Below are positions 17,505-26,423 of a DNA stretch of 64,000 bases, one piece after another. Source of the DNA: Collinsella sp. (lineage in GTDB: Bacteria > Actinomycetota > Coriobacteriia > Coriobacteriales > Coriobacteriaceae); the NCBI GenBank assembly GCA_014871665.1, contig WGSL01000001.1:7997-71996 (forward strand), in the 5' to 3' direction. Position 1 is the stretch's first letter, and the number at the start of each line of letters is the position of its first letter. The notes beneath the pieces are model-generated. The model did no database searches. It was not told the origin of the DNA and worked only from the letters and a program-made list of their open reading frames with translations. Position numbers and translations under genes: made by a program.

Positions 17505-18239
17505 CTATCTCCCCTCCGCCTTCAGCTTCAGCAGCAGATCGCTCAGCTCGGGGCACTTGCTGGAAAGGCGTGTCTGGGCTCGCTCGCCCATCCCCCACCG
17601 CTGGCGGACTTCCTGGGCACGCGGGCTCACGTGGTAGCCCCCGTCCATTACCTGCTTGAGCAACTTAGCGGTCACGCGCGCATCGGCTAGGGCGCTGTGG
17701 GCGTGACCCGTCGACTCGTCGAACTCGATGCCAAACCACGTTGCCGCGTCACTCAAAGAGACACACCCGTGGCTGCCCACGTCCATGATCGAGGTGTAAA
17801 ACGCCTGCAGGTCGGCCCAGTCCGTAGGAAATGCGGAAAGGTCGATGTGCTTTGCCTGGCACTCGGTCAAAAGCTGTCGACGATCCGCCCCACTCCAACA
17901 AACCACCTGGGCGGAGTAGCGACCGATCCAATCGCTGAGCCTTTTGATCACCACATAGAGCGGATCGGCCATCGCGGTGTCCACAGCCGATATCCCCGTA
18001 AGCTCGCGGACGGGATACGCAACGCCTTCGGTAAATTCTGTCTGCACAAACTGCGAGAACTCACCCATAACGTTGCCGTGGTAATCGAGCTTGACGGCGC
18101 CGGCCTCAATAATCTCATTGCGCAGCCCACGGCGCTGGCGCTGCTTTGGCACCGGCGCAAACTCAAAGTCCAGCACAATCTGGCGCGCAAAGTTCGTCGT
18201 ATCGATAGCCGAGATACACGGCGTCTTTTCAGCTGACAC
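17505..18239 (-). CDS. DnaQ-like 3'-5' exonuclease (DEDDh family)
   Basis: 244 aa. The catalytic DFE motif (D24, E26) and the C-terminal HSALADA (H181, D186) identify a DEDDh exonuclease of the epsilon/ExoX/KapD type. A tail (ERAQTRLSSKCPELSDLLLKLK) follows the fold. The annotated start is GTG 18239; no good Shine-Dalgarno is seen. The frame stays open for about 50 more codons upstream, back to a TAG, with coding-like text (LCGECLAHGIASRFH) but no start codon. This suggests a lost or displaced 5' end. A truncated copy lies at 15775-16121. Confidence 0.8.
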   Translation of the reverse strand: MSAEKTPCISAIDTTNFARQIVLDFEFAPVPKQRQRRGLRNEIIEAGAVKLDYHGNVMGEFSQFVQTEFTEGVAYPVRELTGISAVDTAMADPLYVVIKRLSDWIGRYSAQVVCWSGADRRQLLTECQAKHIDLSAFPTDWADLQAFYTSIMDVGSHGCVSLSDAATWFGIEFDESTGHAHSALADARVTAKLLKQVMDGGYHVSPRAQEVRQRWGMGERAQTRLSSKCPELSDLLLKLKAEGR

Positions 18240-18412
18240 GGTTAGGGCCTTTCTCCGTTGCCTGCCGCTTGCTACATAGGCGGCTACATTGCCGTAAGGA
18301 TAGGCGCCCGCACGGACATGAAAGCGGGACGCAATGCCATGCGCCAGGCACTCGCCACACAGACGGCCCCAAGGGAGTCGCCCGCTCTATTCAAATGCAT
18401 GAAAAAGATTTA

Positions 18413-18447
18413 GGCCCGGTGACTTGAATCAGCGGTCATCCCGGGCC
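18413..18447. repeat. Right copy of the direct repeat, with a GC hairpin
   Basis: GGCCCGG (18413-18419) and CCGGGCC (18441-18447) could pair across GACTTGAATC...GGTCAT, the block shared with 15651-15669. The rest of 18240-18694 carries the start-less extension of the exonuclease frame and nothing else identifiable. Confidence 0.4.
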
Positions 18448-18694
18448 CATCAGAGCTCGTAGAGCTCTTGGTTGCTTTGGTCTCGCTCTTCACGGCGCTT
18501 ATCGAACTTTCCGAGGCACTCAAGCAGCATTCGAAGCATAACAAGTCGCTGCCATTAAGGCACTGACCTCTTGACCAAGCAACGGCGCTGCCCAGCTATC
18601 ACCCTTGGGCTGCCGTCAACTTTATTCTATCCGCGAGCATCTGGTTTACCAAATGGATTTTCGGTAAAGGAAGCACGGCACGCCCGCAAAACCA

Positions 18695-19990
18695 CTACGC
18701 CCCAAGTGCCGCCATGGGAATCACCGCCACGCCGTCGTCGCGTGTGTAGGCAATGCTCCCCTTTCCAACCACGACCGCCAAAAACGCCGGCGCGGCATTC
18801 TGGGCGGCAGGATTGGAGAGCACTTTCCTCTCCAGCGCCTTGAGATTTCTCGCTCCATCGTCTGCTTTCGCATCACTCAGCTTGACCTCGATGGCTCCCC
18901 AGCGCCCGTCGTGCTCAACGATCAGATCGACCTCAAGGCCCTTCTCATCTCGGAAATAATGGACACTGTTGTCGACACCGCCGTAGGTGGAAAGGAACAC
19001 GCGCACGTCGCGCAGGACGAGATTCTCAAAGAGCATCCCCAGCGTTTGCATATCGCCAAGCAGCCGCTCAGGGGTAGCCCCCAGCAACGCCGCCGCAAGT
19101 GACGGGTCACAGAAGTAGCGCTTGGGGCGCACGCGAACGCGGGCCTTCGAGCGCATGGGCGGCTCCCATCCGCACAGGTCCTCGGTCAGCTTGAGCCTGT
19201 TGAAGAGGTCCAAGTACGCAGCGATGGTCCTCTCGTCGGGGCCCGCCTCACCGTACGAGGCGTCCTTTACGAGCGTCTTGTACGTGACAGCCTGGCTCTC
19301 GTTCATGGCAAGAGCTCGCAAAAGGCCGTGTGCAAGCTCGGGCGACATGCCCTCGTCCAGCACGTTGACGTCGAGCACCGAGTGCACGTACTGGCTTGCC
19401 GTCTCTCGCGCAAGATCTTCCGAAAGCCCAAGATTTGCAGGCCAACCGCCCCTGCAGCACCAGCGGGCGACGTCATCCACCGTGCTCTCGCGACGCTGAG
19501 GGGCAAAATCCTCGCCCTTAAAGAGGCTTGCCAGTGACACGAGCGGCTCGCCGTCGCCCGACTCACACAGGGCCATGGGGCGCATTGACAGACGGGCGAT
19601 CCTACCCGTGCCGGAATGACGAACATGGCTGCGCTCCTCGCTTTTGAGCGCGGTCGAGCCCGTGAGCAAAAGTGTCCCCCGTTCGTTGCCGCTCGCGTCC
19701 ACGAAACGCCGGGCGGCATCCCAAACCTCGGGAACCTCCTGCCATTCATCGACCAGGTGTGGCGCATCGCCGATGAGCGCCAGGCTTGGGTCGACCTCTG
19801 CCGCCGCACGCTGCGCAGGCTCATCGAGCCTGGAGACGCTCGCCGAGCGAGAGAGCGCCGTCCAGGTCTTGCCGCACCATTTGGGGCCGTTGATCTCCAC
19901 ACAGCCAAACGCCCGCATAAGGGTGTCGAGGCGCTCCTCTATGAGCCGGGGCCTATATCCCTTTTGGGTCAATCTCTTTGGTGCATCCAT
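18695..19990 (-). CDS. AAA_14/DUF4143 family ATPase
   Basis: 431 aa. A Walker A variant GPKWCGKT lies at 35-42 and a Walker B-like LVDEWQEVPEVWD at 79-91. The C-terminal DUF4143 domain ends in a PD-(D/E)XK-like pattern, LEVDLIVEHD then GAIEVKLSDAK. This widespread bacterial family often occurs in accessory regions; its function is largely unknown, and links to toxin-antitoxin or defence loci have been proposed. A five-unit 23-bp repeat array lies directly upstream of the start. Confidence 0.8.
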   Translation of the reverse strand: MDAPKRLTQKGYRPRLIEERLDTLMRAFGCVEINGPKWCGKTWTALSRSASVSRLDEPAQRAAAEVDPSLALIGDAPHLVDEWQEVPEVWDAARRFVDASGNERGTLLLTGSTALKSEERSHVRHSGTGRIARLSMRPMALCESGDGEPLVSLASLFKGEDFAPQRRESTVDDVARWCCRGGWPANLGLSEDLARETASQYVHSVLDVNVLDEGMSPELAHGLLRALAMNESQAVTYKTLVKDASYGEAGPDERTIAAYLDLFNRLKLTEDLCGWEPPMRSKARVRVRPKRYFCDPSLAAALLGATPERLLGDMQTLGMLFENLVLRDVRVFLSTYGGVDNSVHYFRDEKGLEVDLIVEHDGRWGAIEVKLSDAKADDGARNLKALERKVLSNPAAQNAAPAFLAVVVGKGSIAYTRDDGVAVIPMAALGA

Positions 19991-20020
19991 AGACGGCCGT
20001 CCCTCTCTATCACGCGATAT

Positions 20021-20135
20021 GCGAAATTACGCCATTCTCAATGCTGATTTTACGCTACTTTCAATGTAGTTTTTACGCCATGACAGATGTAGTTTTTACG
20101 CCATTTTCATTGAAGGTTTTACGCTTGGCATCCTT
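20021..20135. repeat. Five tandem 23-bp units with a TTTTACGC core
   Basis: Units begin at 20021, 20044, 20067, 20090 and 20113. Each carries (T/A)TTTACGC at the same place (cores starting 20025, 20048, 20071, 20094, 20117, all 23 bp apart). The first four end in ATG or TTG; units 3 and 4 both start TAGTTTTTACGCCAT. The array fills the space between the two ATPase genes, just upstream of the DUF4143 gene start on the minus strand. That suggests a multi-site operator. Confidence 0.75.
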
Positions 20136-20175
20136 AGCGCGACCCATTCCGAGCATCACATCAGAGCGTGCTTGG

Positions 20176-21567
20176 TTATCTCCGCTCGCACATCTCGGCA
20201 AACGAAATCAGCTTGGCATCTCCCCTGCTCGCCGCAGCTTCCTGACATCCTTGCGTAAAGCCTCGCTTCGAGAAGATCGCATAGCTTTTGTGCTGCCGTC
20301 TAAAGAGCTCGCTTCGATGCACGAGCTTTTGCAGCACGTCTTCGCCCACCGGTTCATTGCGCCATTTGCATTCCGCAAACAGCGCAGTGCCCTCGCCATC
20401 GTCAACAATCAAGTCGATTTCTTCCTGCGTATGCGTGCGATTATCCGTCCCCCACCAGCGCCCGACACTCGCCGGAACCACATCGAGCTGGCCCGCGCGC
20501 GCGAGTTCGTACACGTATTGTCTGCATATAAGCTCAAAGACCGTACCCATGTAATCCGATACGTGTGGCTCAATGCGCTCATACGCCATCTCAGCCATAT
20601 CGTTTTGAATCAGCCCAATGTTCTGCGGAACAAACTTGTACCAGAACCTAAACATCTGGTCGCTCAGCAGATACACGGCTCGCTTATTACTCGTCTCGTT
20701 TAGGGGCAGCTCGCGCTCGACAATCCCAAGCGACGCCAGCTTATCCACATAGCTCTTTACGTTGCTCGCAGGGATTCCCGTAGAGCTCGCAATCTCCGAG
20801 ATCTTCGAGCGCCCCTGAGCAATTGCTTGCACGATCGCATCATATTGCTCGGGATTGCGGCACTCCTGCAATAGCAAGTTACTCGGCTCCTCAAAGAGAT
20901 AGCCCGTAGGAGTAAGAAAAAGACGTTTGATGTTGTCCTTGAGCGGTGCGGCAGGATCGACTTTCTCGATATATGCAGGAATGCCACCCGTCATGCCATA
21001 GCAAACTGCAGCGTCTTCGCGACCCATGCTCTGCCACAACCCGAGGGTCGTCGTAAAATCGAGCGGCATGATCTTAAACTGGGCCGTACGCCTACCGTAT
21101 AGTGGGCTCTCGTAGCCCAACACCTGTTCCTCCATAAACGAAAGCGACGACCCGCACAGGATAAGCATGAGCTTGGTCTCTTTGTACAGGTGATCGATCT
21201 TGTCTTGCAGCAACGAGCTGATCTCGGGATTCGATTGGGCGAGATAGGGATACTCGTCAATCACGACAACCAAACGTTCCGTGCGAGCCATGGTGGCCAA
21301 CGCATCGAACGCCTCGTCAAAACTACGAAACGACACACCTGCAGCACCAACCGAACCCGCAAGTATCGCCTGGCTAAAGCCGTGCAGGTTTGCCACTGCA
21401 TTGGTACGACGAGCTTGAAAGTAAATAGCCTTCTTGCCTTGGATGAACTCTGTGATAAGGCGCGTTTTACCCACACGACGGCGGCCGTAAATCACAGGCA
21501 TTTCAAAGGAGCCCGTGCCATACAGTCGATTGAGCTCGGACATTTCCGCCGTTCTTCCGATAAACAT
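20176..21567 (-). CDS. Archaeal-type/DUF234 family ATPase
   Basis: 463 aa. Walker A GRRRVGKT (28-35), Walker B VVVIDEYPYL near residue 103, and a sensor-like LCGSSLSFME. A winged-helix segment (ISEIASSTGIPASNVKSYVDKL) follows. A C-terminal DUF234 domain has an EEIDLIVDD...AECKWR nuclease-fold signature. Members of this MNS/DUF234 class are common and poorly understood, and are found with mobile or defence genes. AGGAAGG precedes ATG 21567. A 56-bp AT-rich palindrome lies directly upstream. Confidence 0.82.
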   Translation of the reverse strand: MFIGRTAEMSELNRLYGTGSFEMPVIYGRRRVGKTRLITEFIQGKKAIYFQARRTNAVANLHGFSQAILAGSVGAAGVSFRSFDEAFDALATMARTERLVVVIDEYPYLAQSNPEISSLLQDKIDHLYKETKLMLILCGSSLSFMEEQVLGYESPLYGRRTAQFKIMPLDFTTTLGLWQSMGREDAAVCYGMTGGIPAYIEKVDPAAPLKDNIKRLFLTPTGYLFEEPSNLLLQECRNPEQYDAIVQAIAQGRSKISEIASSTGIPASNVKSYVDKLASLGIVERELPLNETSNKRAVYLLSDQMFRFWYKFVPQNIGLIQNDMAEMAYERIEPHVSDYMGTVFELICRQYVYELARAGQLDVVPASVGRWWGTDNRTHTQEEIDLIVDDGEGTALFAECKWRNEPVGEDVLQKLVHRSELFRRQHKSYAIFSKRGFTQGCQEAAASRGDAKLISFAEMCERR

Positions 21568-21582
21568 AGGGCCATCCTTCCT

Positions 21583-21638
21583 TTACGTTATAGCTAGCTA
21601 TATTATACCTTCCTATAATATATCTAGTTATAACGTAA
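21583..21638. promoter_or_regulatory. 56-bp AT-rich palindrome over the DUF234 ATPase promoter
   Basis: Arms of 25 nt (TTACGTTATA at the outer edge, TATATTATA inside) match at 23 positions around CCTTCC. It begins 16 bp upstream of the start codon and contains TATAAT/TATATT promoter-like elements, so it is a good candidate autoregulatory operator. Confidence 0.5.
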
Positions 21639-21692
21639 TTCGCCAAGCGGAGCACGCAAAAGGAGCGGTACACCACCGCACGTGGACCATTC

Positions 21693-21863
21693 CGAAAAAT
21701 GTATCCCGTTCTGGAGCCAAAAACTGGGCCGTAGTTTCCGCCAAACATGCCATCCGGAAAGCGTGTCCCGTTCTGAGCCTGAATTCTGGGATGCACTTTC
21801 CGCTGAAGCTTCTACCGGAAAATGCATCCCATTCCGAGCGCCCATTCCGGGACACAGCTTCCG
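21693..21863. repeat. Three-unit array of 48-bp palindromes (family A)
   Basis: Units at 21693-21740, 21755-21802 and 21816-21863, each 48 bp, spaced 61-62 bp. Each has a left arm near CGGAAARYGCATCCC and a right arm near GGGAYGCASTTTCCG. The same family reappears at 23230-23524. Downstream, 21864-22158 has no gene I can support. It does contain a tandem 11-bp duplication TTTTGGTCAGC at 22082-22103. Confidence 0.75.
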
Positions 21864-22158
21864 CAGATACAAGACGACAATCCGCCGCCTTTATCACATG
21901 CCTTCAAATATGCGATCCAGAAACACAAAACAGCAGATAGAATGCTCTTTTTCAAAAAGTACACGTCCCGAAACTTACCAAGACTTCATATCCAGCTACC
22001 GTTCACGGTCGCCGATTACCGCCCACCGATTCAAACAAGAAATATGTCGCCAAAAGCAGGTCATCTACCTGCATGGTTAGATTTTGGTCAGCTTTTGGTC
22101 AGCTGAGTGGCAAGTTCCAGCTGATACGTTTTTGCTACCCAAAAGGAGGCGGTAGCTC

Positions 22159-23157
22159 ATGACCCATTGCAATGACCAGCTCATCGACCAACTGCTCACT
22201 CAAGCCGAACAAGAGGGGCGCTGTCTGATTCCCCTGAGCACGGCGATCCGAAAAGCGCTCCTTCGGCGCACCGGCGGCACGGTTGTCTCGCCCATGCCGG
22301 GGTTGTTTGCGCGAAAAACGCGCTGGGATGAACTCAACCGGGCGCAGCGTCATTGCGAGATTATTCGCGCCCTTGCGATCATCCAGCCCGATTGGACGTT
22401 CTGCTCGTTTTCGACCGCCTGTCTGCTGGGGCTCGAGGTCTCGTGGCGACACCTGAATGTCGTGCATGTCTGCAGCTCGACAAAGCCGTCGGCTCGCCCG
22501 GGCGCACATATCCAGCGGCACCAGATTGAGCCGGCCGGAGCAATACGCAGAGCCGGCATATCGGTAACGCCGCCCATCCAAACGGTCACAGATTGCCTGT
22601 TGCAGACCGGTTTTGCCGACGGCATGCCCATTGCCGATTCGACGATCTTAAAGCTCGGCCTTGCGCGGGAACAGCTGATGAAGGCCGTTGAGCAACGAGC
22701 GACTGCCCGCAATGGTCGCGCGATTCGCACCGCCCTCACAACGCTTCGATATGCCGACGCCCGCGCCGAGAGCGGCGGGGAATCGGTCGCCCGAGCCGTC
22801 ATGATCGAGACGGGCTTTGCGCCCGACTGGCTTCAATACGAGCTGACGGACCCCTTCGATTCGGCCAAGCCCATACGAACGGACTTTGCCTGGGAGCGCC
22901 AGGCGCGGGAACTCACGCTAGGCGAGCTCGACGGGCTCATCAAATATACCGACCAAACCATGCTGGCCGGACGCACCACCGCCGAAGCGCTCGTTGCCGA
23001 ACGACAGCGCGAGGCACACCTATCGCTCTACGGTCACCCTCTGTTGCGCTTTACCATGAACGAGGTCCGCTCGGCAGGAATGCTCGCCAAAAAGCTGCAG
23101 ACGGCAGGCATCCGGCAGACCGTGCTGCCGACATGGCTCAACGAGGTGGACCTGTAG
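22159..23157 (+). CDS. AbiEi-like / DUF559-type protein
   Basis: 332 aa. AAAGGAGG lies about 12 nt before the ATG. The N-terminal part resembles the winged-helix and middle domain of AbiEi-type antitoxin-like proteins (SFSTACLLGLEVSW; VTDCLLQTGFADGMPIADS). The C-terminal part has ESGGESVARAVMIETGF, then TDFAWERQ and GELDGLIKY. That is the pattern of the DUF559/VSR-like nuclease-fold domain common in actinobacterial proteins of this type. No AbiEii toxin gene is adjacent. It is framed on both sides by family-A palindrome arrays. Confidence 0.65.
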   Translation: MTHCNDQLIDQLLTQAEQEGRCLIPLSTAIRKALLRRTGGTVVSPMPGLFARKTRWDELNRAQRHCEIIRALAIIQPDWTFCSFSTACLLGLEVSWRHLNVVHVCSSTKPSARPGAHIQRHQIEPAGAIRRAGISVTPPIQTVTDCLLQTGFADGMPIADSTILKLGLAREQLMKAVEQRATARNGRAIRTALTTLRYADARAESGGESVARAVMIETGFAPDWLQYELTDPFDSAKPIRTDFAWERQARELTLGELDGLIKYTDQTMLAGRTTAEALVAERQREAHLSLYGHPLLRFTMNEVRSAGMLAKKLQTAGIRQTVLPTWLNEVDL

Positions 23158-23229
23158 GAGCTGCTAGGCCACGCATCGCTGAATCGCATCCCCCCTATCT
23201 GGGCCGCGTTTTCCCAACGGCCATGCCAA

Positions 23230-23524
23230 CGGAAAGCGCGTCCCAGTCTGGACGCTCAAAACGGGATGCACTTTCCGTATGGCGGGCCTAGCGGAAAGCG
23301 TGTCCCGGAATCCAGCCTCGGAACGGGACAGGCTTTCCGGTTGAGTCCTTCAGCGGAAACCGCATCCCGGAATAAACGCTCAAACTGGGATGCGCTTTCC
23401 AAACGACCGGCCAGCGGAAAACGCATCCCATTCTGAGGCACGATTCCGGGACGCAGTTTCCGCTTGAGGCTTCAACCGGAAAATGCAACCCACGTTGGAG
23501 CCAAATTCCGGTACACAGTTTCCG
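23230..23524. repeat. Five-unit array of 48-bp palindromes (family A)
   Basis: Units start at 23230, 23292, 23354, 23415 and 23477. Each is 48 bp with a 61-62 bp period. Arms are CGGAAA...GCATCCC and GGGATGC...TTTCCG, with 18-nt centres that vary. The array fills most of 23158-23633, between the AbiEi-like gene and the end of the xanthine dehydrogenase gene. No gene is visible in this spacer. Confidence 0.8.
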
Positions 23525-23633
23525 CTCCAAACAAAAGGCCCCGGCTCGCGATGGAGCTGGGGCCAAAGGCGCAGCATGTGCAGTTGGTGTTAAGCGCAAA
23601 CAGCCCATCAGCAATGGCTGTCCGCACCCTACC

Positions 23634-26411
23634 CTACCCGCGGCGACGGGCGCGGCTGTAGGGCGTATCCACCATGGGCAGATCGGGACGCAGCTTGCCG
23701 TCAAATGCGCGATAGGCGTTCTGTACGGCGGGCGCCGTGGGGATCGTTGCGATCTCGCCGATGCCCTTGCCGCCGTATGCCACGGGCAGCAGCTCGTCCT
23801 TCTCCACGTAGATGGCATGGATATCCGGAATCTCGGGCGCACGGAACAACCCGAGCGTACCGTACCTTGCCTGGGGCAGGCAGTCCTTGAGCGGCCAGTC
23901 CTCGGTAAGCGCATAGCCCATACCCATGAGCACGCCGCCTTCGATCTGACCCTGGATGGAGATGGGGTTGACCACCTTGCCGGAATCGTGCGCGGCATAG
24001 ACCTCGCTCACGCGGCCGTCATCATCCAAAATGACCACATGCGTGGCAAAGCCGTAGCAGATGTGGCTCTTGGGGTTGGGAACATCCGCACCCAGCTTGT
24101 CGGTCGGCTCCAGGTACACGTAGCCAAACTCGCATCCCTCGAGCGCCTTGATGGCGGCCGCGGGATCCTGAGGATGCATACCCTGGCCGGCGACGAGCTC
24201 CTGCGTGTGCAGCTGATAGGCGCGACCGTCGTCGTACTCGATCTTGACGCCGTCGCCATGCGCATTCACGGGAGCGGCGGGCGCAGACTTGCCGGCCTCG
24301 ATATCAAGCATGGCATCGCGCAGCAGGAAGGCGGCACCGCGCACGGCCTCGCCGGTCACGACCGTTTGACGCGAACCAGACGTGGTGCCGGAGTCGGGAG
24401 CGTTCTCGGTGGAGCACTCGCCGTTGGCAATGCAGCGAAGCGGCAGGCCGCATGCCTCGGCAACGTCCTGCAAAAAGACGGTGTTGCAGCCCTGGCCGAT
24501 GTCGGACGTGGCGGCATAGACCACAGCCACGCCGTCCTCGATGCGAATCTTGCAGCGGCCGGCATCGGGCAGGCCCACGCCCACGCCGGCGTTCTTCATG
24601 GCGCAGGCGATACCGGCGTGTCCGGGATGCGCATAGTAGGCATCCTTGACCTCGAGCAGCGTCTCTTTAAGCGCCGTGGAGCAGTCGGCAATCTGGCCGT
24701 TGGGCAAAACCTCGCCCGGCTCGATGGCGTTACGGTAGCGGATCTCCCACGGATCCAGGCCGACCTTCTCTGCCAGCAAGTCGATCAGGCTCTCGAGCGC
24801 AAACTCGGACTGGCAAACGCCAAAGCCGCGGTACGCGCCGGCGGGCGGGTTGTTGGTGTAGTAGCCATAACCGCGAATGTCGGTGTTCTGGTACTTGTAG
24901 GGGCCGACGGCATGCGTGCAGGCGCGCTCGAGCACCGGGCCGCACAGCGACGCGTAGGCGCCGGTATCAAAGTTGATCTCGCAATCCAGACCGGTAAAGT
25001 TGCCCTCGGCGTCGCAACCCAGTGTAAAGATACCGTCCATGGCGTGGCGCTTGGGATGGAACGCGAGCGACTCGGCGCGCGTGAGCTTGCACTTCACAGG
25101 ACGCTGGAACTTATATGCGGCGAGCGCGGCCAGGTGCTGGATGGACACGTCCTCCTTGCCGCCAAAGCCGCCACCCACGAGCATGGTCTCGACGACCACG
25201 CGCTCGGGCTCGTTGTCCCAGCCAAACATGTGGGCGCACTCTTTGCGCGTATCGTAGGCGCCCTGGTCGGTCGACTGCACCTTGACGCCGTTCTTGTACG
25301 GGAAGGCGACGGCGCACTCGGGCTCCAAGAAGGCATGCTCGGTAAAGGGCGTGGTAAAGCGCTGCGTCACGGTAAACGCGCTTTCGGCCAGCGCCTTGGC
25401 GGCATCGCCGCGCGTCACATGGCGGCTCTGGCACACGTTGTCCTTGAGCTCCACCGTGTTGCCAAAGGCAAAGAAGCTGTCGTGCAGGCGCGGGGCGTCG
25501 GCAGCCCTGGCCTCGACAATGTTACGCACGGGCTCCAGCGGCTCGTAGTCGATCTTTACGAGCTTCTTGGCCTTCTCGAGCGTCGCCTCGTCCTCGGCGA
25601 CCACCAGCACGATGGCGTCACCCACGCAGCGGGTGATATCGCCCTGGGCGATCATGACGTCCCAGTCCTGGATAAGGTGGCCGACCTGGTTGACCGGCAC
25701 GTCCTCGGCGCGCAGGATGCCCACCACGCCGGGCAGGGCCTCGGCCTTGGAGGTATCGATGGAAAGCACACGGGCGCGCGGATACTTGGAGCGCACGGCG
25801 CTGGCATAGGTCAGACCCGGCTGATCGAGCTCGTCGATGTCGTCGGGATACTTGCCCTCGCCGAGCACCTTCTTGCGCACGTCGATGCGGAAGGCGCGCT
25901 TGCCCACGCCGTAGTCGTTGCCGCGCTCCAGGTCCTCGTCGATCTGCTTTTCGCCGCGGAGCACCGCAGCTGCCAGCGAAATGCCCTCGATGATCTTCTT
26001 GTAGCCGGTGCAGCGGCAGACGTTACCGCGAATGGCGTACTTGATCTGCTCCTCGGTGGGCTCGGGGTCCTCGGCGATGAGCGCCGCACCCGCCATGACC
26101 ATGCCGGGAATGCAAAAACCGCACTGCACGGCGCCCACGGCGCCAAAGGCGTACACAAAGGCCTCGCGCACGTCCTCGGGCAGGCCCTCGACGGTCACGA
26201 TGTTGCGGCCGGCGGCAAGAGCGGTGGTCAGCACGCACGCCTTGACGGCCGCACCGTCCACATGGATGGTGCAGGTGCCGCAGGCGCCCTCGGAGCAGCC
26301 GTCCTTGGCGGAGTGAATGTGCAGGTCGTCGCGCAGATAGCGCAGCAGTGGTTTATTCTCCGTCGTCGTGTGCTCGACACCGTTAACGGTAAAAGTGAAT
26401 TCCTGTGCCAT
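23634..26411 (-). CDS. xdhD: Selenium-type xanthine dehydrogenase (fused Fe-S and Mo-binding domains, no FAD domain)
   Basis: 925 aa. A plant-type [2Fe-2S] domain (C39, C44, C47, C59) and a second [2Fe-2S] helical domain (C97, C100, C132, C134) are followed by the two large molybdopterin-binding domains, including GGGFGGKED near 415, AYRGFGVCQSE near 525, and the C-terminal GGKGIGE. No FAD domain exists between them, as in E. coli XdhD. These enzymes oxidise purines or reduce urate with a Mo centre that, in the selenium branch, carries a labile selenium ligand, not a selenocysteine. No in-frame TGA is needed. The gene overlaps no neighbour and lies 12 nt after the ferredoxin stop. Confidence 0.9.
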   Translation of the reverse strand: MAQEFTFTVNGVEHTTTENKPLLRYLRDDLHIHSAKDGCSEGACGTCTIHVDGAAVKACVLTTALAAGRNIVTVEGLPEDVREAFVYAFGAVGAVQCGFCIPGMVMAGAALIAEDPEPTEEQIKYAIRGNVCRCTGYKKIIEGISLAAAVLRGEKQIDEDLERGNDYGVGKRAFRIDVRKKVLGEGKYPDDIDELDQPGLTYASAVRSKYPRARVLSIDTSKAEALPGVVGILRAEDVPVNQVGHLIQDWDVMIAQGDITRCVGDAIVLVVAEDEATLEKAKKLVKIDYEPLEPVRNIVEARAADAPRLHDSFFAFGNTVELKDNVCQSRHVTRGDAAKALAESAFTVTQRFTTPFTEHAFLEPECAVAFPYKNGVKVQSTDQGAYDTRKECAHMFGWDNEPERVVVETMLVGGGFGGKEDVSIQHLAALAAYKFQRPVKCKLTRAESLAFHPKRHAMDGIFTLGCDAEGNFTGLDCEINFDTGAYASLCGPVLERACTHAVGPYKYQNTDIRGYGYYTNNPPAGAYRGFGVCQSEFALESLIDLLAEKVGLDPWEIRYRNAIEPGEVLPNGQIADCSTALKETLLEVKDAYYAHPGHAGIACAMKNAGVGVGLPDAGRCKIRIEDGVAVVYAATSDIGQGCNTVFLQDVAEACGLPLRCIANGECSTENAPDSGTTSGSRQTVVTGEAVRGAAFLLRDAMLDIEAGKSAPAAPVNAHGDGVKIEYDDGRAYQLHTQELVAGQGMHPQDPAAAIKALEGCEFGYVYLEPTDKLGADVPNPKSHICYGFATHVVILDDDGRVSEVYAAHDSGKVVNPISIQGQIEGGVLMGMGYALTEDWPLKDCLPQARYGTLGLFRAPEIPDIHAIYVEKDELLPVAYGGKGIGEIATIPTAPAVQNAYRAFDGKLRPDLPMVDTPYSRARRRG

Positions 26412-26423
26412 GGTGATTCCCTT

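Noticed and set aside
18413..18447. tRNA-like hairpin
   Set aside because: Only one stem forms; no cloverleaf, no T-loop consensus and no CCA-compatible acceptor.
21693..23524. CRISPR array
   Set aside because: Conserved parts are palindrome arms, centres of different units are related to each other, and no cas gene is present.
23634..26411. Selenocysteine insertion in the xanthine dehydrogenase
   Set aside because: The frame has no in-frame TGA; selenium in this enzyme class is a cofactor ligand.
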